NCBI RefSeq assembly: GCF_014697625.1
Contig: NZ_JACJSG010000006.1
Coordinates: 153,604-217,603 of the forward strand
DNA: 64,000 nt
Reading direction: 5' to 3'
Source of the DNA: Anabaena azotica FACHB-119
GTDB lineage: Bacteria; Cyanobacteriota; Cyanobacteriia; Cyanobacteriales; Nostocaceae
The notes under the pieces were generated by a model that saw nothing but the letters and a program-made list of their open reading frames with translations, searched no databases and was not told the origin of the DNA. The number at the start of each line of letters is the position of its first letter. Positions within the stretch are counted from its first letter, which is position 1. The position numbers were made by a program, and so were the translations under genes. Shown here piece after piece: positions 18,503 to 27,271 of this stretch.

Positions 18503-19717
18503 ATGCTAAACCTAACTTATACCTATCGCCTAAAACTAAATCAGCAGCAATCCCAAACCTACGACGCATGGTTAGAAACATCTCGTAGAGTTTGGAATTT
18601 TGCGTTAGCCGAACGGAAGGATTGGTATAACTCAAGGTCGTGCAGAATTGACGCTTGCAGTATCAAGAGCGAGTACATCATTCCTGCTGACGCACCACGA
18701 CCAACATTCGCATCTCAATGTAAGGCTTTAACTCAAGCTAGAAAAACTAGCCTTGATCTCAATGCAGCACATTCTCAGATGTTACAACAAGTGTTGAGGC
18801 GATTAGAAAAAGCGTTTATTGGAATGTGGGAGTCTGGGAGAGGTTTCCCCCGATTCAAGAAACAAGGAAGAATGCGTTCTTTGCTATTCCCTCAATTGGG
18901 CGTTAATCCAATTCAAGGTAGCAGGGTCAAACTTCCTGGTATCGGATGGGTGAAAATGCAATTATCCCGACCTATCCCAGATGGGTTTGTTGCGAAACAA
19001 GCCCAAGTGGTGAAGAAAGCTTCAGGATGGTATGTAATGCTGACACTGCAAGCGGATGTTGATGTTCCAAGTTTTGCGCCACACGGTCAACCAGTTGGTA
19101 TCGACTTGGGACTAAAAAGTTTTTTAGCCACCTCTACTGGTGAGCAAATCGCTATACCAAAATTTTTTGTTGATCTCCAACGCAAGCTGAGATTGCTGCA
19201 ACAAAGAGTTAGCCACAAGAGATTAAGGTCAAATAACTGGCGCAAAGCTCAACAGAAGGTGTCTCGACTACATGAACACATTCACAACACTCGTAAAGAC
19301 TTTCATTTCAAATTGGCACATCATTTATGTGACCAAGGTGGAATGATATTTGCTGAAGACTTGAACTTCAAAGCAATGGCTCAGGGAATGTTTTCAAAAC
19401 ACACCTTAGATGCTGGCTTTGGTGAATTTCTCTCAATTTTAGAATGGGTGTGTTGGAAGCGTGGGGTTTATTTTGCAAAGGTTAATCCTAACGGTACTAG
19501 CCAAACCTGCCCCAACTGCAACCACCACACAGGCAAGAAAGACCTGTCTGAGCGAGTGCATCGTTGTCATGAATGTGGATTTGAAACAGACCGCGACGTT
19601 GCTGCCGCTATGGTGGTAATGCAGCGTGGACTTGCAGCCGTAGGGCATACGGTCAAGATGCTTGGCGAGGGGTTAAGCAATAGCTCCCCACTGACCCAAG
19701 AATCCCCCGTTTTATAA
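18503..19717 (+). CDS. tnpB: TnpB, RNA-guided nuclease of an IS200/IS605-type element
   Basis: 404 aa from the ATG at 18503 (MLNLTYTYRLKLNQQQ), the usual TnpB N-terminus; a longer frame from 18443 is unlikely. N-terminal helix-turn-helix/OrfB_IS605 region, then the RuvC-like acidic triad: Asp in VGIDLGLKSF, Glu in IFAEDLNFKAM and Asp in ETDRDVAAAMVV. A zinc ribbon CPNC...CHEC lies between the last two. All catalytic residues look intact. Known TnpB proteins use an RNA from the element's 3' end (omega RNA) as guide. No TnpA (Y1 transposase) gene accompanies it, so mobility would depend on a TnpA elsewhere. The stop codon lies inside a terminal hairpin. Confidence 0.92.
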   Translation: MLNLTYTYRLKLNQQQSQTYDAWLETSRRVWNFALAERKDWYNSRSCRIDACSIKSEYIIPADAPRPTFASQCKALTQARKTSLDLNAAHSQMLQQVLRRLEKAFIGMWESGRGFPRFKKQGRMRSLLFPQLGVNPIQGSRVKLPGIGWVKMQLSRPIPDGFVAKQAQVVKKASGWYVMLTLQADVDVPSFAPHGQPVGIDLGLKSFLATSTGEQIAIPKFFVDLQRKLRLLQQRVSHKRLRSNNWRKAQQKVSRLHEHIHNTRKDFHFKLAHHLCDQGGMIFAEDLNFKAMAQGMFSKHTLDAGFGEFLSILEWVCWKRGVYFAKVNPNGTSQTCPNCNHHTGKKDLSERVHRCHECGFETDRDVAAAMVVMQRGLAAVGHTVKMLGEGLSNSSPLTQESPVL

Positions 19718-19724
19718 ACGGGGG
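19704..19724 (+). ncRNA. Right-end hairpin, candidate 3' part of the omega RNA
   Basis: Perfect 9-bp stem CCCCCGTTT / AAACGGGGG with the tnpB stop in the loop, followed by AGTGTCAA and then flanking DNA. In this family the guide-proximal end of omega RNA sits at the right end of the element. Confidence 0.5.
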
Positions 19725-19852
19725 AGTGTCAACCAGTTATCGACAGGTAAATTCACAATTCCAAAACTGGTCATAGAAACAGACAGTATAAAAGCAGCCC
19801 ATGTTTGAATAACCCAAGCTGTACTATCTTTTTGAGGGCCAATCGTTTGCAT
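19712..19852 (-). pseudogene. YiaA/B-like two-helix membrane protein, truncated by the TnpB element
   Basis: A 46-codon frame starting ATG at 19852 reads MQTIGPQKDS, then a hydrophobic helix within TAWVIQTWAAFILSVSMTSF, then GIVNLPVDNW. This matches the first helix of the YiaAB two-helix domain (STAWIIQTW...LPVDxW). After the Trp codon the frame runs into the IS end and stops in its hairpin (TAA at 19714-19712). The second helix (GMGLLFTVGS-type) is absent on the far side of the element, so insertion was accompanied by deletion. Not functional as a full domain. Confidence 0.7.
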
Positions 19853-20342
19853 ATTTTCCACTTTTGATAATGTAACTTAGCTGTGATTATATTAATTACT
19901 AGACTCACTAGTATCAAAAGCAGAACCACTTTATCGACTGGACTCAAAAAGCTCATTTACAAGTAATTAAATTAACTTGATTTCTATATTTAACAAGACC
20001 TTTCTCCAGCAAGGAAAGAGGCTTATAATTACTTTGCTCCTCCCTCGTTTTCGAGGAGAGGGAGATGTTCATCGCAGTTGTGTGAAATCAAGTAAAAACT
20101 GGCACGAAAAATGTACCAGTTTTACAAGTGGCATTCACTGCTTCATACAGTTAATCGCGTTGATAGCTTGTGCCTTCTCAATCAGGATCAGGGAGTGGTG
20201 GGCAGTGCAACGCCCTACTAATCACTAATGACCATTTATAGCAATCCCCTGATACGTTAGGACACCAACTAAGCATAAAATGCTTATAAGAACAGGGTTT
20301 CAAGACTGTAACCTGTAACCTGTAACCTGTCCCCTGCTATAT
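19853..20342. other. Intergenic region, repeats only
   Basis: It contains a CTCCCTCG-TTTTCG-AGGAGAGG hairpin near 20040, a fragment of the GTGGGCAGTGCAACGCC family near 20199-20217 and a CTGTAAC heptamer tract (20306-20336). No credible gene. Confidence 0.55.
20306..20336. repeat. Heptamer tandem repeat (CTGTAAC)
   Basis: Four units of CTGTAAC/CTGTCCC just after the stop of the DUF4335 gene. Confidence 0.8.
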
Positions 20343-21926
20343 TTATTCAGATTCAGGGAAAGTTTGTACTTTACCATCTGGACTGAGAAGCACTCGAATC
20401 CGCATCATTTGACCAGAACGATTGGCAGAAACAAAGGGTTCACCAATAGCAGGCATCCCAGCTAGGTCAATATTATCTCTAGCTGCTTTACCTAAAGGTA
20501 ATATACGCTCTATTGAGCCATCAACCCCTAGTAGGAGACTATACTCTAAAGTTTGTGAAAATCCTGTGGGTGGTTGCCAGCGCTTTTGCAGATAATCTCT
20601 AGCTTCTGCTACCTGGGGTGTATCAAATAATGTGTCTGTGTTGTTTGTAGAGGCTGCGGCGGTAGTTGAGGTGGGTTGAGGTTCGTCCCCTAATTTGTCT
20701 ATGAATGGGTTAGTAACGGGCGATTGTGTGGGGGTAGTGGCTGAAGAATTGACTCCGCCTCGCGTTGCTTGAGTTGTTGTAGATGAGATTTGAGGTATGG
20801 GACTGGGAACTGTGGCTAATGGAGGCGGTACTGGTGTAACAGTAGATGGGGCGATGCTTGTAGAAGCCGACAATCTCGGTGGTAAATTCCGCTTGAGACT
20901 AATTCCCTGTGTGTTAATTGATTGTGTAGATTGGGGTTGGGTGAAGCTTGGTTGTCCAGGGATAGTAATTGATGAATTGCCAGGTAGAGATGGAATTTGG
21001 ATTTGAGGTTGATTCAGCGCCTGTTTTGAGTTGAAAGTAGGATTTGTGGTGGTGGGAGATTTAGCCGTGAGAGTGCTGGGAGTGAGGGGAATTGTAGGTA
21101 AGCCAGTAGGTGGTAATGGCGGAGTCGAACCTAAAGGTAAGGGTGATGAATTATTTGAAGGGGTTAATTCAGCTTGAGGTGCAGGGAAGTTGGATGTGGG
21201 TGCTGGTTGTAGGGCAATTTGATTATCGCTGGGACTATTTGTTTTTGCTATCTGTTGCTCTTGTTGCCTAACGTTATTAGCATATTGTAAAGTTAAGGGC
21301 GTTAAACCTAAAGCTACTAAAAATACAGCAGCAACAGGGGCCCAAGTCGGCAATCGCGCTACAGAACTGGTATTATTTAGGGCTGGTAAGGCCAGGACAT
21401 CTGTTGAGTATTCGTCTAAAGCTGTTGCTAAATCGAACAGTTGCAGCAGACTTAGTTGAACAACAGGCCCAGATGCCGGATTTGCTAAGGAACCGAGATA
21501 AAGATTGTGTGTTAAATTGTTGCCGCTTTCTATGTAGATGCTTGTGCCTAATAGTTGGGGTGTAAAAGGTTTTGATGTTTTAGGTAAGAGTGCAGCTTGA
21601 TGAGAGTCTGTGAAATCTTGGGTAGATACTTTAGTTGAATCTTGGACTGTTGAGAAGTTCAGCCAAAAGCTTTGTGGTGGCTGTTGGATAAATTGCTGTA
21701 CATAGGTAGTGACGGCATCGCATAATGCTTCTAGTTGATCGCGATCGCCACGAATGGGTATTCTGTTTTCTTCTGGCAATTGTGGATCATCAAAGCGCAA
21801 TTCAAACGTTAACTGTCGCAGTACAGGTTTACCCATCCAACGGGACAATGGGGAGCTTTGCGCCAATACTTCTAGCGTACAAGTAGGGGGTGTGTAGCGA
21901 CGAATGACAGAATTAGATAGAGGCAT
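20343..21926 (-). CDS. DUF4335 family protein with a long Pro/Ser/Thr linker
   Basis: 527 aa. The N-terminal domain (about 1-190, starting MPLSNSVIRRYTPPTCTLEV) is the DUF4335 signature in cyanobacteria. A single hydrophobic helix follows (about 195-212, WAPVAAVFLVALGLTPLTLQ), then a low-complexity region of some 210 residues rich in Pro, Ser, Thr and Gln, and a C-terminal globular domain (about 430-527; YLQKRWQPP...LEYSLLLGVDGSIERILPLG). It is probably a membrane-anchored protein with the C-terminal part outside the cytoplasm. It lies 24 bp downstream of the DUF3038 gene, a conserved pair in cyanobacteria. Function unknown. Confidence 0.85.
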   Translation of the reverse strand: MPLSNSVIRRYTPPTCTLEVLAQSSPLSRWMGKPVLRQLTFELRFDDPQLPEENRIPIRGDRDQLEALCDAVTTYVQQFIQQPPQSFWLNFSTVQDSTKVSTQDFTDSHQAALLPKTSKPFTPQLLGTSIYIESGNNLTHNLYLGSLANPASGPVVQLSLLQLFDLATALDEYSTDVLALPALNNTSSVARLPTWAPVAAVFLVALGLTPLTLQYANNVRQQEQQIAKTNSPSDNQIALQPAPTSNFPAPQAELTPSNNSSPLPLGSTPPLPPTGLPTIPLTPSTLTAKSPTTTNPTFNSKQALNQPQIQIPSLPGNSSITIPGQPSFTQPQSTQSINTQGISLKRNLPPRLSASTSIAPSTVTPVPPPLATVPSPIPQISSTTTQATRGGVNSSATTPTQSPVTNPFIDKLGDEPQPTSTTAAASTNNTDTLFDTPQVAEARDYLQKRWQPPTGFSQTLEYSLLLGVDGSIERILPLGKAARDNIDLAGMPAIGEPFVSANRSGQMMRIRVLLSPDGKVQTFPESE

Positions 21927-21950
21927 GGCAGGAACAGCAAGAAGATGTTT

Positions 21951-22556
21951 TCAAGGTTTTGCGGAACGGTCGATGAGTGCTAGCCACAGACGGCGGTGTC
22001 CACCAGGTGCGCTATAAAACAGCAAATCTACAAGCAGTTTTAGCGCTAGGTGAGTTAATAAATCCGTCGAGATTTGCTCGTCCTCTTCCATCCGCTCTTG
22101 GTAGGTGTTGCAGAAAGCATCTATGTAATCTCCAAGTAAAGCAGCCTGATGAGGTTCCCGATTTTTTCCCGCCATTTGTTCTAGTAAACCTACGGCCCGA
22201 CGGATTAACTCTTGGTGCTGTTGGGCAAGGTAGCAGATGATGAGAACAAGCGATCGCGCTTCTTCCACATCCAGCTTTTTCCGCCCTCCTTGCCCTTTGC
22301 GTAGGGGATTGGACTGACGCAAGCGCCACAAAGCCACGCGGTCTGGAACTTTCGACTCCAAATTGAGATTAGCCGCAGCCGAAAGCATAGCTTCCGAACC
22401 GATTCCAGTCAGGGTTTCCAGAGCCAACAGCACCAAGTCTAACTGAGTTTTGATGTTGTCCCACTCAACTACGTTTGGAGTTGGCAGTTTAATTAAATCC
22501 TCCCATTGAGCATTGGGAGTAGCTGAATCAGCGGCCGTTTGCATAACTTTTAGCAT
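21951..22556 (-). CDS. DUF3038 family protein
   Basis: 201 aa, soluble and helical. Conserved blocks seen include LVLLALETLTGIGSEAM and ELIRRAVGLLEQMAGKN. The gene precedes the DUF4335 gene by 24 bp on the same strand, so the two probably form an operon. The pair is widely conserved in cyanobacteria; no biochemical role is established to my knowledge. The ATG at 22556 is followed by a second Met (residue 5) that could also start translation. Confidence 0.85.
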   Translation of the reverse strand: MLKVMQTAADSATPNAQWEDLIKLPTPNVVEWDNIKTQLDLVLLALETLTGIGSEAMLSAAANLNLESKVPDRVALWRLRQSNPLRKGQGGRKKLDVEEARSLVLIICYLAQQHQELIRRAVGLLEQMAGKNREPHQAALLGDYIDAFCNTYQERMEEDEQISTDLLTHLALKLLVDLLFYSAPGGHRRLWLALIDRSAKP

Positions 22557-23098
22557 AGGTGATCAGGCTGGTAGGGGCTGTTGCTGTTACCCATTTTGAA
22601 ACCAGACTCTTGATCAATAGAGTTGGTTTCCCATGCAAGACGCTAGGGGCGCTTAGGTTAGAGGCGCTTAGGTTAGGCTAGGGTTTGTGACGCTAAAACA
22701 ACTGTTTCCAGTTAGCAAATCGTGGAAACACCCACAACCAAAGATAAAATCTCTTTTCTCATCCCTAACCCCTAGTCGCTAGACGCTTTTTTCCAGCCCT
22801 GCACTAGCTTTTCTTACTTTGGTCAACAGCGATTGTCACTGTCTTACTCTACTAGATGAAAATTTATTTTCAACAGTGTTGAAAGTAATTTTTCATGGTA
22901 AAATATACTCACATATTATCTAATATTCAGGTACTTAAGTATAAATAAATTACATTAGAATTTTTAATATTTAATTGTGAATTAGCAGCATCATCTGGCA
23001 ATAGGTAACGAAAAAGGCAAAATTAAAAATTGCCACAAGTAATATTTATTGCAGTCAGTTTGCTATGGCTGGTGACAGGCTTAAAAGTAGGTAAAATA

Positions 23099-23565
23099 AC
23101 GTGAGTTCGACCAGCGTTGTTTTGACCTCACCCCCAACCCCTCTCTCTTGAAAAGTTCTGATCGCCGGAAGTCGGCGCTCAGACTTTTCGCTCCTACGAG
23201 GAGAGGGGAGTAAGAGGGTGATTTTTTCGTTTCTCCTCCCTCTCCTACGAGGCTATCCATTACCCGGATCTATCTCAACATTTGTGAGAGTATTCACTCA
23301 CGTTTTTTCTAACCCTGATTTGTTCGTTGTTGATTCTCAATAAAAACATGGTTTTAGCGAGAAGACAAGGTGCGAATTTGTCAAGCCCGATGAAAAACTG
23401 AGTTGGCAAGATGCTTACTAAGCAAGGGTTTTAACATTGTAAAGAAAGATGTGGGTAATGGATAGCCTACGAGGAGAGGGGTTGGGGGTGAGGTATTTTT
23501 TCGTTTCTCCTCCCTCTCCTACGAGGAGAGGGAAGTTGGGAGGGAGAGGTTCATCGAACTCACGT
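23099..23565. mobile_element. ACGTGAGTTCGA element, copy 1, interrupted by another element
   Basis: ACGTGAGTTCGA at 23099-23110 and TCGAACTCACGT at 23554-23565 are perfect complements. TAAAATA flanks both ends (23092-23098, 23566-23572), a 7-bp target duplication. Without the inner 215-bp insertion and its duplication it would be close in build to the 169-bp copy at 45119-45287. The core is CCTCTCC-type palindromic sequence. Confidence 0.8.
23252..23466. mobile_element. 215-bp miniature element nested in the ACGTGAG element
   Basis: 14-bp perfect terminal repeats GCTATCCATTACCC / GGGTAATGGATAGC, and a 7-bp direct duplication CTACGAG at 23245-23251 and 23467-23473. The inside is AT-rich and has no reading frame. 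No second copy is seen in this window. Confidence 0.8.
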
Positions 23566-23636
23566 TAAAATAATGTAGAGACGTTGCAGAAAATGTCTCT
23601 ACATTATAGTGAAGTATAATCTCCTACCCCCTGCCT

Positions 23637-26051
23637 TTAAGAAACATGAGCAACAGTCACTCCACTACCACCGTCGGCTTGTTCTGCCGCTTCGTAGTGA
23701 CTAACTCTGGGATGTTGTTGTAAATAGGCTTGGACACCTTGCCGCAGTTTACCTGTTCCATGTCCGTGAATAATCCAGATTGGCCCGGTAGCTTCGGAAA
23801 TGGCTTTGTCCAAAATATACTCAGCATCAGCTACACGTTTACCTCGAATATCAAAGGTGTTTTTGGAGGTACGAATGGCTGGCGTGGGTTGGGCTGGTTG
23901 TGCAACTGGGGCTGGTGCTGGCTTGGGCTTGGCTATGGGTTCGGCTTTTTGTCCATCAAGAGATTCGATGTCTTCTAGCTTCACCGTCATTTTCATGATG
24001 CCAAAGCGGACGGTTAACTCACCATCGTTATTAGGGGCTGTTAAAACATCTGCTGTTTGTCCAAATTGGGAAATACGGATGCGATCGCCCACTTTTGGCA
24101 CAAACCCCAATTTCGGTTTTGGCGGTGCTACTGGTTGATACTTCTGGGCAATTTGATTGAGGCTGTTAGTTGCTTGTTGGGCATCTTGGGCTGTGGCTGT
24201 CCCTTGCTGCAAGCGGCGGATGACTTTGGCTATTTCCCCTTTGGCTTGGTTAATTGCTTGTTGGACAGCGACTTCTTGGGAAGCCCGCAATGATTGTTCT
24301 CGCTCCTGTAAGGCTGCGGCTTTATCAGATACTTCCTTATACAAGCGTTCTGCTTGCTGTAATAGTTTCTGCGCCTCCGCCGCTTTGGTTTCCTGACGAC
24401 GACGTTGGGCTTCTAACCCAGCAATTACCTGATTTACTTCGTCTGTGGCTTCTCCCACCTGAGTTTTTGCCTGTTCGACAACTTCAGGCTTCAAACCCAA
24501 ACGTAAAGCGATCGCCAACGCATTAGAACGCCCCGGAATCCCCCACAATAGGCGATAGGTAGGCGATAAAGTCGCATCATCAAATTCTACCGAAGCATTT
24601 TCAAAACGCTGGTCTTCGTATTTGAGGGCTTTGAGTTCGCCAAAGTGCGTTGTGGCAATAGTTAGCTGGGCATGGTCGGCGAGGTATTGTAAAAGTGCGA
24701 TCGCCAAAGCACTACCTTCAGCCGGATCTGTCCCCGCACCTACTTCGTCAAGTAGGACTAGGGACTGGGGACTGGGGACTGGGTACTGGGGATTTTCTTC
24801 GGGGTCTTCAGGGCTTAAAGCATTCAAAATCCGACTAATCCGGCGGATATGTCCTGAAAATGTAGATAAGCTTTGCTGTAGGGATTGTTCATCACCGATA
24901 TCAGCTAATACTTGGTCAAACCAAGGGATTTCTACTGGTTCCCTTGCGGGGATGAATAAACCCACTTTCGCCATGAGGGCTGCTAATCCCAAGGTTTTTA
25001 ATGTTACCGTTTTCCCCCCAGTGTTAGGCCCGGTAATCGTCACTACCCGGATATGGGGACTGATTAACAAATCTACAGGAATGACAGCATGACCTTGTTC
25101 ATGTTGATTTTGCCACACTAACAAGGGATGGCGTAGCTGTCGTAAGGTGATTAACTCTTGTTCTTGGCGGTTAACAAATCTGGGAGGATTAGCTTTGAGC
25201 CAAAAACTATATCTAGCTCTCGCCGTTGCCATATCTAAAGTAGTGACAATGGCTAATAACCTTTCTAAATCAGGTTTAACGGCTGCGACTTTTTCCGTCA
25301 AAGTACGGCGTATTGCTTCTTCTTCCGCTTGTTCTCGCCGCACTGTCTGCCGCAGTTGATTACCCATCGGCACAACAGAGTTAGGCTCTATGTACAGCGT
25401 TGCCCCACTGGTAGATGTGTCATGGACAATACCGGGAATAGCATCTTTTTGCGGTGCTTTCACGGGGATAACAAAGCGATCGCCCCTTTGGGTAATTAGC
25501 TGTTCCTGAACTGCGTTAGATTTTACTTGTAAAATATTTTGCAGTTTTTGTGTAATTTGACTCCGTAATCTCCGCAGTTCTGTACGAATTTCCCCTAACT
25601 TAGTGCTAGCACGGTCAGCCACTTGTCCCCGGTCATCAATACAGTGATGGATTTCCTGTTCTAGTTCGGGATAAGTGCGTAACTCAGCTACTAATTGAGT
25701 TAAAATTGGTGTATCTTCTTGGTTATCAATTATACGCCGTAAACTTCTCGCACCTGCCAGAGTAGTAGCGATCGCCAAAAGTTCATCACCAGCCAAAATC
25801 CCTTGTAGTTCTGCACGTTCCAGGGAATCACCGATATCTTGGATACCCTCAAAAGACAAACCACTAGCCAAACGACTTTCTAGTTGATAGACTTCTTTTG
25901 TCTGTGCTAATAATTGCTCACTCGCTGTCTGAGATCCAGGGATTTGCAGATGCAGTGATGCGATCGCCCCAAGCTTAGTTGCCGCAAATGTAGAAAGATG
26001 CTGGCAAAGGCGATACCATTCTAGTAGTTCTAAAGTTTCAGATTGAATCAA
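23637..26051 (-). CDS. mutS2: MutS2 endonuclease / ribosome-collision-type ATPase
   Basis: 804 aa, normal MutS2 length. MutS core and clamp in the first 300 residues, Walker A GPNTGGKT at 341-348, Walker B LVLLDEVGAGTDP at 431-442, a long coiled coil (about 520-640), a KOW-like stretch (KLGFVPKVGDRIRI) and a C-terminal Smr nuclease domain (FDIRGKR, HGHGTGKLR; about 725-804). MutS2 suppresses homologous recombination; in some bacteria it acts on collided ribosomes. Residues about 413-429 (PEDPEENPQYPVPSPQ) are encoded by a heptamer-like GGGGACT repeat at about 24756-24800 and look like an insertion before Walker B. Confidence 0.95.
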   Translation of the reverse strand: MIQSETLELLEWYRLCQHLSTFAATKLGAIASLHLQIPGSQTASEQLLAQTKEVYQLESRLASGLSFEGIQDIGDSLERAELQGILAGDELLAIATTLAGARSLRRIIDNQEDTPILTQLVAELRTYPELEQEIHHCIDDRGQVADRASTKLGEIRTELRRLRSQITQKLQNILQVKSNAVQEQLITQRGDRFVIPVKAPQKDAIPGIVHDTSTSGATLYIEPNSVVPMGNQLRQTVRREQAEEEAIRRTLTEKVAAVKPDLERLLAIVTTLDMATARARYSFWLKANPPRFVNRQEQELITLRQLRHPLLVWQNQHEQGHAVIPVDLLISPHIRVVTITGPNTGGKTVTLKTLGLAALMAKVGLFIPAREPVEIPWFDQVLADIGDEQSLQQSLSTFSGHIRRISRILNALSPEDPEENPQYPVPSPQSLVLLDEVGAGTDPAEGSALAIALLQYLADHAQLTIATTHFGELKALKYEDQRFENASVEFDDATLSPTYRLLWGIPGRSNALAIALRLGLKPEVVEQAKTQVGEATDEVNQVIAGLEAQRRRQETKAAEAQKLLQQAERLYKEVSDKAAALQEREQSLRASQEVAVQQAINQAKGEIAKVIRRLQQGTATAQDAQQATNSLNQIAQKYQPVAPPKPKLGFVPKVGDRIRISQFGQTADVLTAPNNDGELTVRFGIMKMTVKLEDIESLDGQKAEPIAKPKPAPAPVAQPAQPTPAIRTSKNTFDIRGKRVADAEYILDKAISEATGPIWIIHGHGTGKLRQGVQAYLQQHPRVSHYEAAEQADGGSGVTVAHVS
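24756..24800. repeat. GGGGACT tandem repeat inside mutS2
   Basis: ACTAGGGACTGGGGACTGGG-type units within the open frame, contributing Pro/Ser-rich residues just before Walker B. Confidence 0.75.
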
Positions 26052-26272
26052 GGCTGCAAAATCAAATCTGAAGTGATCGTAACAATTCTAGCCTTGATCG
26101 TGGCAAATCATATCAGTTATTAGTTATCAGTTTACGCTGCACGAACGCTCAGGGTAAAATGATAACTGTCAACTGACTATTAAGAAACACAGGTTACAGA
26201 AACAAGAAAATAGGGAATAGTTGTGTTTCTTTCATATTTGGCGGGAGCGTTCATCGCGCCCGTAGGAGGCTA

Positions 26273-27271
26273 TTAAGAAACAGCGTCCAAAGACGAGAGT
26301 TGCAATAACTGAGGCCAACTGATGACTCGGTTGCGTCCTGATGCTTTGGCTGCTAGTAAACATTTATCGGCGCGATATAACAGGCTCATACCTTGTTCAT
26401 CATCATCTTTTTGCAAACAGGCTACACCTAAGCTAATAGTGACATCAATCATTAGCTTATTATTGATACTAAAAGTCTGTTCACCTACTATTCGATTAAG
26501 TCTTTCTGCTACTTTGAGCGCTTCTTCACCATTGGTATGAGCCAGAAGAACAACAAACTCTTCTCCTCCGTAACGAAATGCGATATCCTGAGAACGTAAA
26601 TTATGGCGTATACGGGTACAAAGCAACTTCAACAGGCGATCGCCTACTAAATGCCCATACTTATCATTAACTTTCTTGAAATAATCTACATCCAGAATTA
26701 TCAAACTCATGGGACTGTTGTGATTTCGCGCTCTAGTAATTTGTCTGGGCAATTCCCAATCAAAAGCACGACGATTATTCAAATCCGTCAACGAGTCAGC
26801 TAATGCGATCGCTGATAAAATATGGTTTTTCTGGAGTAAATCACGGTACTTTTGGGCTTTACGCAAACCTACTGTTAATTGACTTAATATCAAATGGTGG
26901 GTAGCGATTTTTTCTGTTGGCAGTTGCCAAATATAGGCATCTGCACCTTGATGAAGTGCGACGGCGGTCATTTCCAACTCCCACTGCCAGTCGTTTTGGC
27001 TTCTTTGTGCTAGTTGTTGTGGTCGATCTTCCACCAGAATGCAGTGTATATAATATAATTTAGCTTGTTCTTTTAACCAACCACAAAGTTCTACACTACC
27101 ATTGAGGCTTGCTTGCACAAATATGACATCGGGCGATGCAATTTGGATTTGTGCCACTGCTTGGTGAAAATCCGTAATTGCTACCAAATCATTAGTAGCT
27201 CTTTCATGGATCTGATCGGGAAGTTTTGTAAGAAAGTCATAACTTCCAAAGACCAGAATTGTCATCATCAT
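26273..27271 (-). CDS. Diguanylate cyclase (degenerate receiver + GGDEF)
   Basis: 332 aa. The first about 130 residues fold like a receiver by pattern (MTILVFGSYDFL...PDVIFVQASLNGS) but the phospho-acceptor position is not Asp, so it is probably a pseudo-receiver. The C-terminal GGDEF domain (about 160-320) has the active motif RYGGEEF and, five residues before it, RSQD, which fits the inhibitory I-site (RxxD). It is therefore likely an active cyclase making c-di-GMP with product inhibition. Cytoplasmic. The gene stands alone; a 1.1-kb gap separates it from the divergent peroxiredoxin gene. Confidence 0.9.
   Translation of the reverse strand: MMMTILVFGSYDFLTKLPDQIHERATNDLVAITDFHQAVAQIQIASPDVIFVQASLNGSVELCGWLKEQAKLYYIHCILVEDRPQQLAQRSQNDWQWELEMTAVALHQGADAYIWQLPTEKIATHHLILSQLTVGLRKAQKYRDLLQKNHILSAIALADSLTDLNNRRAFDWELPRQITRARNHNSPMSLIILDVDYFKKVNDKYGHLVGDRLLKLLCTRIRHNLRSQDIAFRYGGEEFVVLLAHTNGEEALKVAERLNRIVGEQTFSINNKLMIDVTISLGVACLQKDDDEQGMSLLYRADKCLLAAKASGRNRVISWPQLLQLSSLDAVS

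Larger units (their letters stand above)
18447..19732 (+). mobile_element. TnpB-only IS605-group element (minimal extent)
   Basis: It includes tnpB, a left hairpin and a right-end hairpin. The right border is placed at about 19730-19732 because a YiaA-like reading frame on the other strand breaks off there. The left border cannot be fixed: sequence 18340-18400 is a GGACTTTAGTCC-type palindrome rather than the missing part of the YiaA gene. Confidence 0.65.
22557..23636. other. 1.1-kb intergenic region with a nested pair of miniature elements
   Basis: From 22620 to 22690 there are GCGCTTAGGTTAG direct repeats. 23099-23565 is an ACGTGAGTTCGA element carrying a second element at 23252-23466. 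A GTAGAGACGT hairpin is at 23575-23602. No gene or RNA recognised; the upstream DUF3038 promoter should be in 22557-22900. Confidence 0.65.

Noticed and set aside
18390..18635. 81-codon minus-strand frame over the tnpB start
   Set aside because: It is antisense to the clear TnpB N-terminus.
19771..19956. 61-codon minus-strand membrane-like frame
   Set aside because: Its second half is read out of frame over the YiaA-like start; the YiaA frame has the conserved sequence. The first 30 residues alone are too little to support a gene.
19977..20228. 83-codon plus-strand frame
   Set aside because: It crosses palindromic repeat DNA and has no family pattern.
22557..23636. tRNA or other structured RNA in the large gap
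   Set aside because: No cloverleaf or GGTTCGAATCC-type T-arm was seen; the GTTCGA strings belong to the ACGTGAG element.
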